A stretch of 64,000 nucleotides of DNA from Mucilaginibacter mallensis (GCF_900105165.1 NZ_LT629740.1:3596001-3660000); one strand, 5' to 3'; shown: positions 54,840-63,425, counted from the first letter of the stretch. Notes: a model not told the origin generated them from the letters alone. Numbers and translations: made by a program.

Positions 54840-54944
54840 CGTTCAAGCGTCCACGCTTGAATGCTATTTTTTGTAAGCGTCCACGCTTACCTTGCATTAA
54901 AATAAGATGATTTTAAAGAGGCTTTTAGCGTGGACGCTTGAACG
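54840..54944. repeat. Three-copy palindrome AAGCGTCCACGCTT
   Basis: TTCAAGCGTCCACGCTTGAA (54842-54861) and GTAAGCGTCCACGCTTAC (54873-54890) are each perfect palindromes with a CC centre. A third copy, AGCGTGGACGCTTGAACG (54927-54944), is the exact complement of 54840-54857. The arrangement can fold as nested or alternative hairpins after the kinase gene. The rest of the 54818-55033 gap holds nothing recognisable. Confidence 0.75.
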
Positions 54945-55033
54945 AGCGATGACGGTATAAATAAAGTAAAATTTGGATTTAGCCCCACTATCTGATAGAT
55001 GATTTATTCCTGCAAATCATAATTTTGTCATCA

Positions 55034-55558
55034 ATGAACAAAAACATCTTCGCCATATCCGGCAGCCTGCGCAGCGGCTCATCAAATCATAATATCCTTA
55101 AATTTATAGGGACGATGGCGCCTGCTCATGCCGCTTACAACATCTACAATAATTTAGCACAAATACCACCATTTGACCCCGGACTGGATAATGAAACCCC
55201 GCCAAATGCTGTAACCGAACTAAGAAATCTTATAAACCATGCCGATGCTGTTATTATCTGCACACCTGAATATGCCTTCGGCGTGCCCGGTCAGCTTAAA
55301 AATACTTTGGACTGGCTGGTATCCAGCAGTACACTGGTTGACAAACCGGTATCACTTATCACAGCCTCATCCGTAGGCAATAACGCCCATACGGCGCTGT
55401 TGCTTACCCTCGGCGCATTATCTGCAAATGTTATAGAAGAAGCTACCCTACTCATCCCCTTTATCCGTGCTAAAATGGATGATGAAGGTAATATTACTGA
55501 TAAGCAAACGAGAGAAGGCCTTGAAAATGCCTTCTCTAAATTACTGGCCCTGCTTTAG
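55034..55558 (+). CDS. NADPH-dependent FMN reductase family protein
   Basis: 174 residues from the ATG at 55034 (a TTG at 55025 would add three). Flavodoxin-like fold: FMN-phosphate loop SGSLRSGSSNHNIL, the conserved TPEYAFGVPGQLKNTLDWL, and the sheet segment KPVSLITASSVGNNAH. Such enzymes reduce FMN, quinones, azo compounds or metals with NAD(P)H. The substrate cannot be told from sequence. Single gene, 4-bp tail overlap with the convergent barrel gene. Confidence 0.9.
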   Translation: MNKNIFAISGSLRSGSSNHNILKFIGTMAPAHAAYNIYNNLAQIPPFDPGLDNETPPNAVTELRNLINHADAVIICTPEYAFGVPGQLKNTLDWLVSSSTLVDKPVSLITASSVGNNAHTALLLTLGALSANVIEEATLLIPFIRAKMDDEGNITDKQTREGLENAFSKLLALL

Positions 55559-56181
55559 AGTATCTGGTATGATATGCTTACCTCAAACAAACTCATGCGG
55601 GTGTGCGAGTATTGATAGTTGCTATAAGCTATCCTGTTTAAGCCACCTTCATACCGCAGATCAACACCAACCCTGTTAAAATCAGCGCCAACGCCAAATA
55701 CCCAGGCGTAGTTTATATTTTTATAGTCCAGTTTTACAAAATCGTTATCGGTAAAAGTTGTTGTTGTTGATGGGTAAACCTGTTTTCGGGTGAGGTCAAA
55801 CGAAAATAACGGGCCGGTATATATCCTGCCTGCTACATCAAAAAGCTCACCTTTTGCAACGGCTAATAAGGGCACATCAATACTGGTAAAGCTGGCACTG
55901 TTTGTGGTGTGAGTAAAGGTATTGTCGGTAATTTTAACATTCTTATCGGTTAAATACACCTCGGGCTGAAACTGAAAAACATCACCGCCTACCCTGCCCC
56001 AAACACCAAACTGGTAGCCCATTTTGTTGGTATTATTATAAACACCATTTTGCGGAAGATACGATAAATTTGCTCCTGCTTTAACGCCAAAAGCTATATC
56101 TGGCGAGGATTGTCCTAACTGCGCAAATGCCATCCCGGCAAATGACAGACACATTGTGATAGTAAGTAAGGTCTTTTTCAT
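55555..56181 (-). CDS. Outer-membrane beta-barrel protein, PorT-like (paralogue of 10776-11387)
   Basis: 208 residues. Signal peptide (KKTLLTITMCLSFAGMAFAQ). The mature barrel begins IAFGVKAGANLSYLPQNGVY, matching FGVKGGMNLAAFPQSGVF in the first paralogue. Shared later landmarks are VWGRVGGDVFQFQPEVYLT, FTSIDVPLL, and the end GVDLRYEGGLNRIAY then MSLFEVSISYQI. Both genes stand alone with signal peptides. Role in the outer membrane unknown. Confidence 0.85.
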   Translation of the reverse strand: MKKTLLTITMCLSFAGMAFAQLGQSSPDIAFGVKAGANLSYLPQNGVYNNTNKMGYQFGVWGRVGGDVFQFQPEVYLTDKNVKITDNTFTHTTNSASFTSIDVPLLAVAKGELFDVAGRIYTGPLFSFDLTRKQVYPSTTTTFTDNDFVKLDYKNINYAWVFGVGADFNRVGVDLRYEGGLNRIAYSNYQYSHTRMSLFEVSISYQIL

Positions 56182-56475
56182 GTCGGTTAATTATTTACAA
56201 CCAATTTAAGGCTTTAGTTAATGGCAATAGGGTGCCCTTATAAACTTAACTGTTGAGCTCTACAGTTAATTTCCTGTTTTTTATGAAAAAACATTTGTTC
56301 ATGTCTGATATTTTATTTATTCATCATTTTTATACACTGATGGGCTATTAGTTTTAAACTTTCTACCTTAAACTTTCAACTCAACGTACTGCCAATTTGA
56401 CAACCCCGCTCCTTTTGGAACAGGCATTGATATAGTACGAGCACAATCATTAATTAAACAATACAAGAAAATATT
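56182..56475. promoter_or_regulatory. Divergent promoter region, barrel gene / htpG
   Basis: 294 bp, AT-rich apart from a GC-richer stretch before htpG. Apart from the sigma-54-type promoter at 56416-56431, no repeat or gene is visible. Confidence 0.5.
56416..56431 (+). promoter_or_regulatory. Sigma-54-type promoter of htpG
   Basis: TGGAACAGGCATTGAT: the GG (56417-56418) and GA (56429-56430) are exactly 10 nt apart, as in the consensus TGGCAC-N5-TTGCA. It predicts a transcript start near 56442 and a leader of about 34 nt before the htpG ATG. Confidence 0.55.
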
Positions 56476-58359
56476 ATGCAAGAAAAAGGAACGATTTCGA
56501 TACATACCGAGAACATTTTCCCGATAATTAAGAAGTTCTTATACTCCGATCATGAGATATTTTTGCGCGAGCTGGTATCAAACGCGGTAGATGCAACACA
56601 AAAAATTAAACGCCTTGCCTCATTGGGCCAGTACAACGGCGAACTTGGCGACCTGCGCGTAGAAGTTGCTTTTGATGCAGACAAAAAGACAATAACCATA
56701 TCCGACAATGGCTTGGGTATGACAGCCGATGAAATTAAAAAATACATTAACCAGATCGCATTTTCAGGTGCTACTGAGTTTATGGAAAAATTCAAGGAGG
56801 CTAAAGATGCCAACGAGATCATCGGCCGTTTTGGTTTGGGCTTTTACTCGGCATTTATGGTGGCTGACAAGGTAGAAATACAAACACTGAGCTACCAGGA
56901 TGGCGCTGAGCCGGCTTACTGGGTATGCGATGGCAGCACCGAGTTTGAAATTGGCGAAGGCACTTTAGCTGAACGCGGTACAGAAATAACCCTGCACGTT
57001 AACCAGGAGGGTGAAGAGTTTTTAAGCGAGCACCGTTTACAGGAGATATTGGATAAATATTGCAAATTCCTGCCTGTGCCTATCAAATTCGGCACAAAAA
57101 CCCAGGAAGAAGAAGATGGTGTTGATGAAGAAGGCAAGCCAAAATATATTTCAGTTGCCGTTGATAACATCATTAACGATACCAACCCTATCTGGACAAA
57201 AGCTCCATCTGAACTGAAGGACGAGGATTACCTGAATTTCTACAAAGAACTTTATCCGTTTTCTGAAGAGCCATTGTTCTGGATCCATCTGAATGTGGAT
57301 TATCCGTTCAATCTTACAGGCGTGCTTTACTTCCCTAAGCTGAAGAACGATTTCGAGGTACAAAAAAACAAGATCAAACTTTTCTCGCGCCAGGTATTTA
57401 TTACCGACGAGGTGAAGGACATTGTACCTGAATTTTTAATGCTGCTGCATGGTGTTATTGACTCACCAGATATTCCGTTGAACGTATCACGTAGCTTTTT
57501 ACAGGCTGATAGCAATGTTAAAAAAATCAACAGCTATATCACCAAAAAAGTGGCTGATAAACTGGCTGAGCTTTTCAAAAGCGACCGCAAGGCTTATGAA
57601 GAAAAATGGAGCGACATTGGCGTTTTCGTAAAATACGGTATGATAACCGAAGAGAAGTTTTATGATAAAGCCAAAGACTTTGTTTTGCTTACCAGCACCA
57701 CAAAAGAGAACTTCACTTTAGAAGAATACAAGGAGAAAGTAGCTCCGGTACAAACTGATAAGGATGACCGTTTGGTGTACATTTATACTAATGACCCATC
57801 GAAACAGGATGCATTTATCCAATCAGCTAATAAAAAGGGTTATGATGTGTTACTGATGGATACACCTATTGATACCCACTTCATCAGTCAACTGGAGCAA
57901 AAGCTTGAAAAAACATCATTAAAACGTGTTGATGCTGATGTAGCCGACAAGCTGATCAACAAAGGCGAAGCGCCTGAAAGTGTTTTAACTGAAGAGCAGG
58001 TTACCAAAGTGAAATCAATTTTTGATAAGGCTATAAACAAACCTGCCTTTAAGGTTGAACTGGAAAGCCTTAATCCTGATGAGCTACCGGTAACTGTAAC
58101 CATGGACGAATTTATGCGCCGCATGAAAGATATGGCTGCAATGGGTGGCGGCATGGGCTTTTATGGCAACATGCCCGATAACTATAAAGTTGTAGTTAAT
58201 GGCAACCACAAACTCATCAGCCGTATTTTGGGTGATGAAAACGAAGAAGTACAAGCACAACTGGCTAAACAAGCATTTGATCTAGCCCTGCTTTCACAAG
58301 GCCTGTTAAAAGGTGCTGAGCTTACTGAGTTTGTTAACAGAAGCGTGAACTTGATATAA
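56476..58359 (+). CDS. htpG: Molecular chaperone HtpG (Hsp90)
   Basis: ATP-dependent dimeric chaperone of the cytoplasm. 627 residues in the normal three-domain order. The N-terminal GHKL ATPase has FLRELVSNAVDA, DNGLGMT, FSGATEF and IIGRFGLGFYSAF. The middle domain has PIWTK and LNVSRSFLQ, with the catalytic-loop Arg in this motif. A C-terminal dimerisation domain follows, with a Met-rich segment (MRRMKDMAAMGGGMGF). No deviations seen. Single gene with its own terminator. Confidence 0.97.
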   Translation: MQEKGTISIHTENIFPIIKKFLYSDHEIFLRELVSNAVDATQKIKRLASLGQYNGELGDLRVEVAFDADKKTITISDNGLGMTADEIKKYINQIAFSGATEFMEKFKEAKDANEIIGRFGLGFYSAFMVADKVEIQTLSYQDGAEPAYWVCDGSTEFEIGEGTLAERGTEITLHVNQEGEEFLSEHRLQEILDKYCKFLPVPIKFGTKTQEEEDGVDEEGKPKYISVAVDNIINDTNPIWTKAPSELKDEDYLNFYKELYPFSEEPLFWIHLNVDYPFNLTGVLYFPKLKNDFEVQKNKIKLFSRQVFITDEVKDIVPEFLMLLHGVIDSPDIPLNVSRSFLQADSNVKKINSYITKKVADKLAELFKSDRKAYEEKWSDIGVFVKYGMITEEKFYDKAKDFVLLTSTTKENFTLEEYKEKVAPVQTDKDDRLVYIYTNDPSKQDAFIQSANKKGYDVLLMDTPIDTHFISQLEQKLEKTSLKRVDADVADKLINKGEAPESVLTEEQVTKVKSIFDKAINKPAFKVELESLNPDELPVTVTMDEFMRRMKDMAAMGGGMGFYGNMPDNYKVVVNGNHKLISRILGDENEEVQAQLAKQAFDLALLSQGLLKGAELTEFVNRSVNLI

Positions 58360-58361
58360 TT

Positions 58362-58406
58362 ATTCACGAATTACACGAATTGATTTAATTCACGAATTAC
58401 ACGAAT
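58362..58406. repeat. Two-copy direct repeat after htpG
   Basis: ATTCACGAATTACACGAAT occurs at 58362-58380 and 58388-58406. A common intergenic word in this phylum; each copy has an internal CACGAATT/CACGAAT duplication. Confidence 0.7.
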
Positions 58407-58410
58407 ATGG

Positions 58411-58438
58411 AAAAGCCACTCTAAAGAGTGGCTTTTTT
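58411..58438 (+). terminator. Intrinsic terminator of htpG
   Basis: Arms AAAAGCCACTCT (58411-58422) and AGAGTGGCTTTT (58425-58436), 2-nt loop, followed by further T residues. Confidence 0.85.
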
Positions 58439-58458
58439 GTTGAACCCCAGTCCACCGA

Positions 58459-58551
58459 TGTCATTGCGATCCGCTGGCATCGGAGTGGCAAACTCGTCGC
58501 TTGCATATTGAACGCGACGAGTTTGCTTCGTCGTTCCTCCTCGCAATGACA
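58459..58551. repeat. Dispersed inverted repeat, GTCATTGCGA family
   Basis: Outer arms TGTCATTGCGA (58459-58469) and TCGCAATGACA (58541-58551); inner arms CAAACTCGTCGC (58489-58500) and GCGACGAGTTTG (58514-58525). The right part (GTCGTTCCTCCTCGCAATGA) is the typical end of a repeat found in many unrelated bacterial genomes. It probably inserted between htpG and the next gene. Confidence 0.75.
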
Positions 58552-58630
58552 TTTTTTTTAATATAAATTATTCCCTAACTTTAAATCAACAACACCATTT
58601 TTTACGTTATACCTATATAAACCATTCACC

Positions 58631-59137
58631 ATGAAAACCTTAGTATCATCAGCATTTATTATCGCCCTGCTTCTTATTGTTGGAACAACAAACGCACAGC
58701 AAACAGATAAACAAGCCAAGGAGCAGGCTAAAGCAGCCTCCATAAAAAGCAAGATAGATGCGCAGCGCTATACTTTTGTTGCCCAATATGCACTACCATT
58801 AAGGGGCGGACAAAAATATCTTACCTCTGATTATGATCTGAAAGTCAGAAAGGACTCTGTAATTGCATATCTGCCCTATTTTGGCCGCGCATATATGGAT
58901 GTGCCATACGGAGCAACTGATGACGGTGTGAAATTTACCTCTACAAAGTTTACTTATGTGGTAACCCCCAAGAAAAAAGGCGGCTGGACCATAACCATCA
59001 CGCTGCAGGATGTGAGGCGAACCAGCAAATTAAATATTGATATATTTACCAATGGTACCGCCAGTGTACAAGCCCTCAGCAATGGCCGCGACGCGATAAG
59101 CTTTAGCGGGTATATAAAGGATGATAAGAAGAAATAG
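58631..59137 (+). CDS. DUF4251 secreted protein
   Basis: 168 residues. Signal peptide (SSAFIIALLLIVGTTNAQ), then a charged helix (KQAKEQAKAASIKSKIDAQR) and a beta-rich domain with the family tracts YTFVAQYALPLRGGQKYLT, DVPYGATDDGVKFTS and ISFSGYIK. Secreted, probably periplasmic. The family is restricted to Bacteroidota and has no known activity. Confidence 0.88.
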   Translation: MKTLVSSAFIIALLLIVGTTNAQQTDKQAKEQAKAASIKSKIDAQRYTFVAQYALPLRGGQKYLTSDYDLKVRKDSVIAYLPYFGRAYMDVPYGATDDGVKFTSTKFTYVVTPKKKGGWTITITLQDVRRTSKLNIDIFTNGTASVQALSNGRDAISFSGYIKDDKKK

Positions 59138-59190
59138 GAACCAGGATTTTTAGGATTTGATTGATTTATAGAATGTAATAATCGACGAAA

Positions 59191-59227
59191 ACAAACTTAC
59201 GAAGTTTTGAAAACTTCGTAAGTTTGT
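59191..59227. terminator. Hairpin after the DUF4251 gene
   Basis: Perfect arms ACAAACTTACGAAGTTTT (59191-59208) and AAAACTTCGTAAGTTTGT (59210-59227) around one G. The core AAACTTACGAAGTTTT also forms the hairpin at 61545-61577, so the pair flanks eutBC. Confidence 0.7.
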
Positions 59228-59243
59228 TTGAGAAGCGATCTCA

Positions 59244-59318
59244 GTGAACTAATGACAGCGCAGCGAATGACTAATGACGCGAAGCATAATGACAGCGAAG
59301 TATAATGACTAATAACCA
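59244..59318. repeat. Spacer repeat S17, single arm, AATGA polarity
   Basis: Units AATGACAGCGCAGCG, AATGACTAATGACGCG and AATGACAGCGAAG run up to the eutC stop. No complementary arm lies within the same gap; opposite-polarity units occur at 61454-61539, beyond eutBC. Confidence 0.7.
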
Positions 59319-60073
59319 ATCAACCCCTGGTTATCCTTCAGCCCGACACCAGACAATTTCAACCTAAAAGCCTCCTGCACCAAATAAAATATTTTACCTG
59401 CTGCTGCTTTGTATTTTAGCCCATGCGGGCGAATATTGGAAATGCAATTGCGTGATTCATCGGTTAGTCCCGGCTTGGGGTTGTAGGTAAGATAAGCCCC
59501 TATACTGTCTGCCGAACTCAGTCCGGGGCGTTCGCCTATCAGCATTATGGCAAACCGGGCTTTTAACAGGTATGCCAGTTCATCGCCAAGGGCTACCCTA
59601 CCCTGCTCCACCAGACAAACAGGGGATATCTTTAATTTAGCATCCTGCAAAAGCGGAATAAGATATTTTAGTATTCCACTCGTATTTTCATTTACTGCAG
59701 TAGCGGAAAGTCCGTCGGCTATAATAATTACAACATCATAATTACCGCTATTGGTTGTTAGTTGTTCTGCTGATGCCTCATTCAGTTTTCGGCCCAGATC
59801 GGGGCGTTGCAGATATTGAGCCCTGCTATTGGCCTTACTGTGTAATAATAAGCCCGGTAAATTAAACTGCGTAAGATTATTTAATATGCCCTCAATATCC
59901 AAAACCGAATACACTGCATCACGGGCATGGGCATGGGCCAGTTTAAATTCAAGGGTTTGTTTTATCGGAATACTCGTCCCGGCACGACCAATAGCTATCC
60001 TTGCCGCGGTAAATTCCTTTAACAGGTTCAGCGGATCTTCAAGTTTTAACTGTCCTTTTGTTATTTTATCCAT
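59309..60073 (-). CDS. eutC: Ethanolamine ammonia-lyase small subunit EutC
   Basis: Light chain of the adenosylcobalamin-dependent lyase that turns ethanolamine into acetaldehyde and ammonia. 254 residues from the ATG at 60073, which is preceded by GGAGG and overlaps the eutB stop by 13 bp; the open frame to 60160 is a shadow of eutB. Family marks: RIAIGRAGTSIPIKQTLEF, LAHAHARDAVYSV, IIADGLSATAV, VEQGRVALGDELA, LIGERPGLSSADSIGAYLTY, SRNCISNIRPHGL. The overlap indicates translational coupling, consistent with a subunit complex. Confidence 0.95.
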   Translation of the reverse strand: MDKITKGQLKLEDPLNLLKEFTAARIAIGRAGTSIPIKQTLEFKLAHAHARDAVYSVLDIEGILNNLTQFNLPGLLLHSKANSRAQYLQRPDLGRKLNEASAEQLTTNSGNYDVVIIIADGLSATAVNENTSGILKYLIPLLQDAKLKISPVCLVEQGRVALGDELAYLLKARFAIMLIGERPGLSSADSIGAYLTYNPKPGLTDESRNCISNIRPHGLKYKAAAGKIFYLVQEAFRLKLSGVGLKDNQGLIGY

Positions 60074-61455
60074 AACCCTCCGAAATGGCTCAATAACCCT
60101 GCCTGATTCTTTGAAGTCAGGCTGCCCTTTTCGTCCATAATACCCTGCTTCATCAGCCATTGCTCAAATTCGGGCGCGGGTTTTAATCCCAATACTTTTC
60201 TCAAATATAAAGCATCATGAAATGAGGTTGACTGGTAATTCAGCATAATATCATCCGAACCTGGTATCCCCATAATAAAATTGCAACCTGCAATGCCCAA
60301 CAGCGTAAGCAGGTTATCCATATCATCCTGATCGGCTTCGGCGTGGTTGGTATAGCACACATCTACTCCCATCGGTAAGCCCAATAATTTGCCACAAAAG
60401 TGGTCTTCCAGCGCAGCGCGAATGATCTGCTTACCATCGTACAAATATTCGGGGCCGATAAAACCAACTACGGTATTAACCAATAGCGGATTAAACTTAC
60501 GGGCTATGGCATAAGCCCGCACCTCGCAGGTTTGCTGATCAACCCCATGGTGCGCATTTGCAGATAAGGCGCTGCCCTGCCCCGTTTCAAAATACATTAC
60601 ATTTTTCCCGATTGTCCCCCGGTTTAACGACAACGTTGCCTGGTAAGCTTCCTCAATTAAAGCTAAGTTTATGCCGAAGCTGGTATTAGTTTTCTCTGTA
60701 CCACCTATGGATTGAAAACAAAGATCAACAGGCGTATCAGCATTATTATTGATAAGCTCAAGTGTGGTAGTAATATGGCTCAACACACATGATTGTATAG
60801 GTATCTCGAACTGCTGCCGCAAAGTATCTATCATCCGCAGTAGTTGCATCACTCCCGCCGGACTATCAGTTGCCGGGTTAATACCGATAACCGCATCGCC
60901 ACTGGCATACAGCAGGCCCTCAATTATACTGGCGGCTATGCCTTTGGGGTCATCTGTGGGGTGGTTAGGCTGTAAACGGGTTGAAAAATGTCCCTTTAAA
61001 CCAATAGTATTACGGAAACGTGTTACCACCTCAATCTTTTTTGCTGTCGCGATCAGGTCCTGGTTACCCATTAGTTTGGATACCGCCGCAACCATCTCAG
61101 GCGTTAAACCAGCCTCGATATTTTTTAAAACTGCGGCATCAGTATCATCGCTCAACAGCCAGTCGCGCAGCTCGCCAACCGTTAGGCTACTTATTGTGTT
61201 AAAAGCACCGGCATCGTGACTATCAATTATCAGCCTTGTTATTTCATCTTGTTCGTAAGGAATGATGGCTTCGTTCAAAAAATTCTTCAAAGGCACATCA
61301 GCTAAAACCATCTGCGCGGCAACCCTTTCCTCATAACTATCGGCACACAAACCCGCCAGCGCATCCCCAGTACGAAAAGGCGAAGCCTTTGCAAGCAATG
61401 TTTTCAGGTCGTTAAACCTGTATACTTTTCCTTTAATTGTGGTTTTGTAGTTCAC
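60061..61455 (-). CDS. eutB: Ethanolamine ammonia-lyase large subunit EutB
   Basis: Catalytic TIM-barrel subunit binding ethanolamine and cobalamin. 464 residues, normal length. Recognisable tracts are RTGDALAGLCADSYEERVAA, STRLQPNHPTDD, GDAVIGINPATDS, YFETGQGSALSANAHHGVDQ and GLPMGVDVCYTNHAEADQDD. The start is GTG (61455): an in-frame TGA lies just upstream. The GTG falls inside the S18 repeat word GTTCACTGG. The upstream neighbour is an ethanolamine-type permease. No eutA reactivase or shell protein gene is in the window. Confidence 0.95.
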   Translation of the reverse strand: MNYKTTIKGKVYRFNDLKTLLAKASPFRTGDALAGLCADSYEERVAAQMVLADVPLKNFLNEAIIPYEQDEITRLIIDSHDAGAFNTISSLTVGELRDWLLSDDTDAAVLKNIEAGLTPEMVAAVSKLMGNQDLIATAKKIEVVTRFRNTIGLKGHFSTRLQPNHPTDDPKGIAASIIEGLLYASGDAVIGINPATDSPAGVMQLLRMIDTLRQQFEIPIQSCVLSHITTTLELINNNADTPVDLCFQSIGGTEKTNTSFGINLALIEEAYQATLSLNRGTIGKNVMYFETGQGSALSANAHHGVDQQTCEVRAYAIARKFNPLLVNTVVGFIGPEYLYDGKQIIRAALEDHFCGKLLGLPMGVDVCYTNHAEADQDDMDNLLTLLGIAGCNFIMGIPGSDDIMLNYQSTSFHDALYLRKVLGLKPAPEFEQWLMKQGIMDEKGSLTSKNQAGLLSHFGGLWIK

Positions 61456-61539
61456 TGGTCACTTGTTCATTAGTTCATTGGTGTCGCTTCGCAATTACTA
61501 CTCATTGGGTCATTTCACTGCGCTATCATTAGTCACTTT
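61454..61539. repeat. Spacer repeat S18, single arm, TCATT polarity
   Basis: GTTCACTGGTCACTTG, TTCATTAGTTCATTGG, then CATTGGGTCATTTCACTGC and ATCATTAGTCAC: both dialects in one array. The first unit overlaps the eutB GTG. Confidence 0.7.
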
Positions 61540-61544
61540 ACACG

Positions 61545-61577
61545 AAACTTACGAAGTTTTAAAAACTTCGTAAGTTT
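61545..61577. terminator. Hairpin between the permease and eutB
   Basis: Arms AAACTTACGAAGTTTT (61545-61560) and AAAACTTCGTAAGTTT (61562-61577). May end or thin out the permease transcript before eutB. Same word as at 59191-59227. Confidence 0.65.
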
Positions 61578-61604
61578 TATTTGCGCGGTTACTATATCAT
61601 GTAA

Positions 61605-62957
61605 TCAATTTAATCCGACGAATCCCGGTTCAGCTACCATATTCTCCTCCGTCAACCTCACCTTATGTTTCCCCATTAGCACAAAAATGGCAATAGCCAC
61701 TGCCAACCCTGCAAAAAATAGGAGGCTGATATAAAAGTTATAATACATAATAGCGAACAAACATACCGCAGATATAAACAAGGCCACAGCCGGGAACACC
61801 GGGTAAAATGGCGAAGCAAAAGGCCGCTCTAAATTAGGTTCTTTTTTACGGAGGATAAACAGGCTCGCCATGCTCATTAAATACATTACAATAGCGCCTA
61901 ATACCGACAACACTATGATCTGATCGGTTTTACCTGATAATAAAGCTAAACAACTGATAAGCCCGGCTACAATAATTGCCCAATGCGGCGTTTTGAATTT
62001 ATGGTTTACTCCTGATAAAAACCGCGGCAAATAACCGCTCCTGGCCATAGCGAAAACCTGTCTTGATGACGCCAGTATAGTACCATGGAACGATGCGATC
62101 AACCCAAACAGGCCTATGCTGGCAAATATTTTAGTTAAGCCGTTAGCTTTGCCTAAAGCTATAGCGATAGCCTCGGGCAAGGGGTAATCCATATTTTTTG
62201 AGAAGATGCGCCAATCGGTAATGCCGCCTGTTAATATCATTACGCCTAAGGCTAAAAATATCAATGTAGCCAGGCCGGATATGTAGCCTTTAGGGATATT
62301 CTTCTTGGGTTCTTTTACTTCCTCAGCAACCATGGCTACGCCTTCTATCGCCAAATAAAACCATACCGCGAATGGCAACGCGGCAAACACCCCTCCCCAA
62401 CCAAAAGGCATAGGGTGGGCCAAATAATTAGCCATCTTAAAATGCGGCCCGATGATGCCCATGAACAACAATAGTTCGCCAACAGCCAATATGGTTATAA
62501 AAACAGAAAACGTAGCCGACTCCTTTACCCCCGATATATTAATAATAACAAATAGCAGATTAAACACCATTGCCGAGGGTATTATAGGTATCTGCGGATA
62601 TAAAAAGTGAAGGTAACTACCCAATGCCGCCGCTATGGCAGGTGTAGCGAACAGGAAATCGACCAAGGTGGCATAACCGGCTATTAACCCGCCAAACGGC
62701 CCCATTGCACGGTACGCATAAGCAAAAGCGCCGCCTGCATGCGGAATGGCCGTAGTCAACTCGGTATAGCTAAAAATAAAGGTAACGTACATTACCGTGA
62801 TGATGAGCGTAGCTATCAGAAAGCCGATTGTACCCGAAACGCCCCAGCCATAGTTCCACCCAAAATATTCGCCGGAGATAACCAACCCAACCGCTATGGC
62901 CCACAGATGTATGGGTTTTAAAACTCTTTTTAATTGTTCAGTGCTTTTTTCAGTCAT
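61605..62957 (-). CDS. Ethanolamine permease-like APC transporter
   Basis: 450 residues from the ATG at 62957 (MTEKSTEQLKRVLKPIHLW); an in-frame ATG at 63026 would add 23 residues that look non-homologous. Twelve membrane segments. APC-superfamily tracts resembling ethanolamine permeases: GEYFGWNYGWGVSGTIGF, TTAIPHAGGAFAYAYRAMGP, AIEGVAMVAEEVKEPKKNIP, GLFGLIASFHGTILASSRQV. It is directly upstream of eutBC on the same strand, so it probably supplies ethanolamine. A general amino-acid permease cannot be fully excluded. Confidence 0.88.
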   Translation of the reverse strand: MTEKSTEQLKRVLKPIHLWAIAVGLVISGEYFGWNYGWGVSGTIGFLIATLIITVMYVTFIFSYTELTTAIPHAGGAFAYAYRAMGPFGGLIAGYATLVDFLFATPAIAAALGSYLHFLYPQIPIIPSAMVFNLLFVIINISGVKESATFSVFITILAVGELLLFMGIIGPHFKMANYLAHPMPFGWGGVFAALPFAVWFYLAIEGVAMVAEEVKEPKKNIPKGYISGLATLIFLALGVMILTGGITDWRIFSKNMDYPLPEAIAIALGKANGLTKIFASIGLFGLIASFHGTILASSRQVFAMARSGYLPRFLSGVNHKFKTPHWAIIVAGLISCLALLSGKTDQIIVLSVLGAIVMYLMSMASLFILRKKEPNLERPFASPFYPVFPAVALFISAVCLFAIMYYNFYISLLFFAGLAVAIAIFVLMGKHKVRLTEENMVAEPGFVGLN

Positions 62958-63164
62958 TGATTTATGGCCAGAGGTCTTATTCTGCCTTAAATTAGTCAAT
63001 GAATAGCTGATTTCAAAATCGGCCAATGTTATTTAATTGTTAAGCAGGATGCTTAAAACGCTGAATCTGTGACAAAAAAATTACAAATAAACATAAACTG
63101 CACAAAACACCTTTTCATTCCTATTGTTCAATCTATATAAAATAAACCTATAAAAGTTATTAAC

Positions 63165-63425
63165 ATGCTACGTATCAGTATTCCTTCAAACGGTCCTGCG
63201 AAGATTGATTATTCAACTTTTAGTAATTTTATGTTACCAATGCCTGATGGTATTGATAGCGAGGTAAATAATAGCCTTGTACTGCTTTTTGATGATGAGG
63301 AAAAGGCGATTGACTACACTAATCAATTGAGGCAACTTTCAGGCTCACAGAAAAAAGCAGGCAATGAGCTTATTGCTGCTATTGAGAAAGATATGTTTGT
63401 GAGAACTTACGCGCATTCGGCGTAG
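63165..63425 (+). CDS. Small conserved-looking hypothetical protein
   Basis: 86 residues, no signal peptide or membrane helix. MLRISIPSNGPAKIDYSTF is followed by LVLLFDDEEKAIDYTNQLRQ and a helical C-terminal half ending FVRTYAHSA. Mixed alpha/beta, soluble, probably cytoplasmic. I do not recognise a family. Codon pattern and an AT-rich leader before a clear ATG support it as real. Divergent from the permease gene. Confidence 0.7.
   Translation: MLRISIPSNGPAKIDYSTFSNFMLPMPDGIDSEVNNSLVLLFDDEEKAIDYTNQLRQLSGSQKKAGNELIAAIEKDMFVRTYAHSA

Noticed and set aside
60074-60160. Longer EutC with 29 extra N-terminal residues
   Set aside because: The extra codons lie inside eutB, show no EutC similarity, and a good GGAGG site precedes the ATG at 60073.
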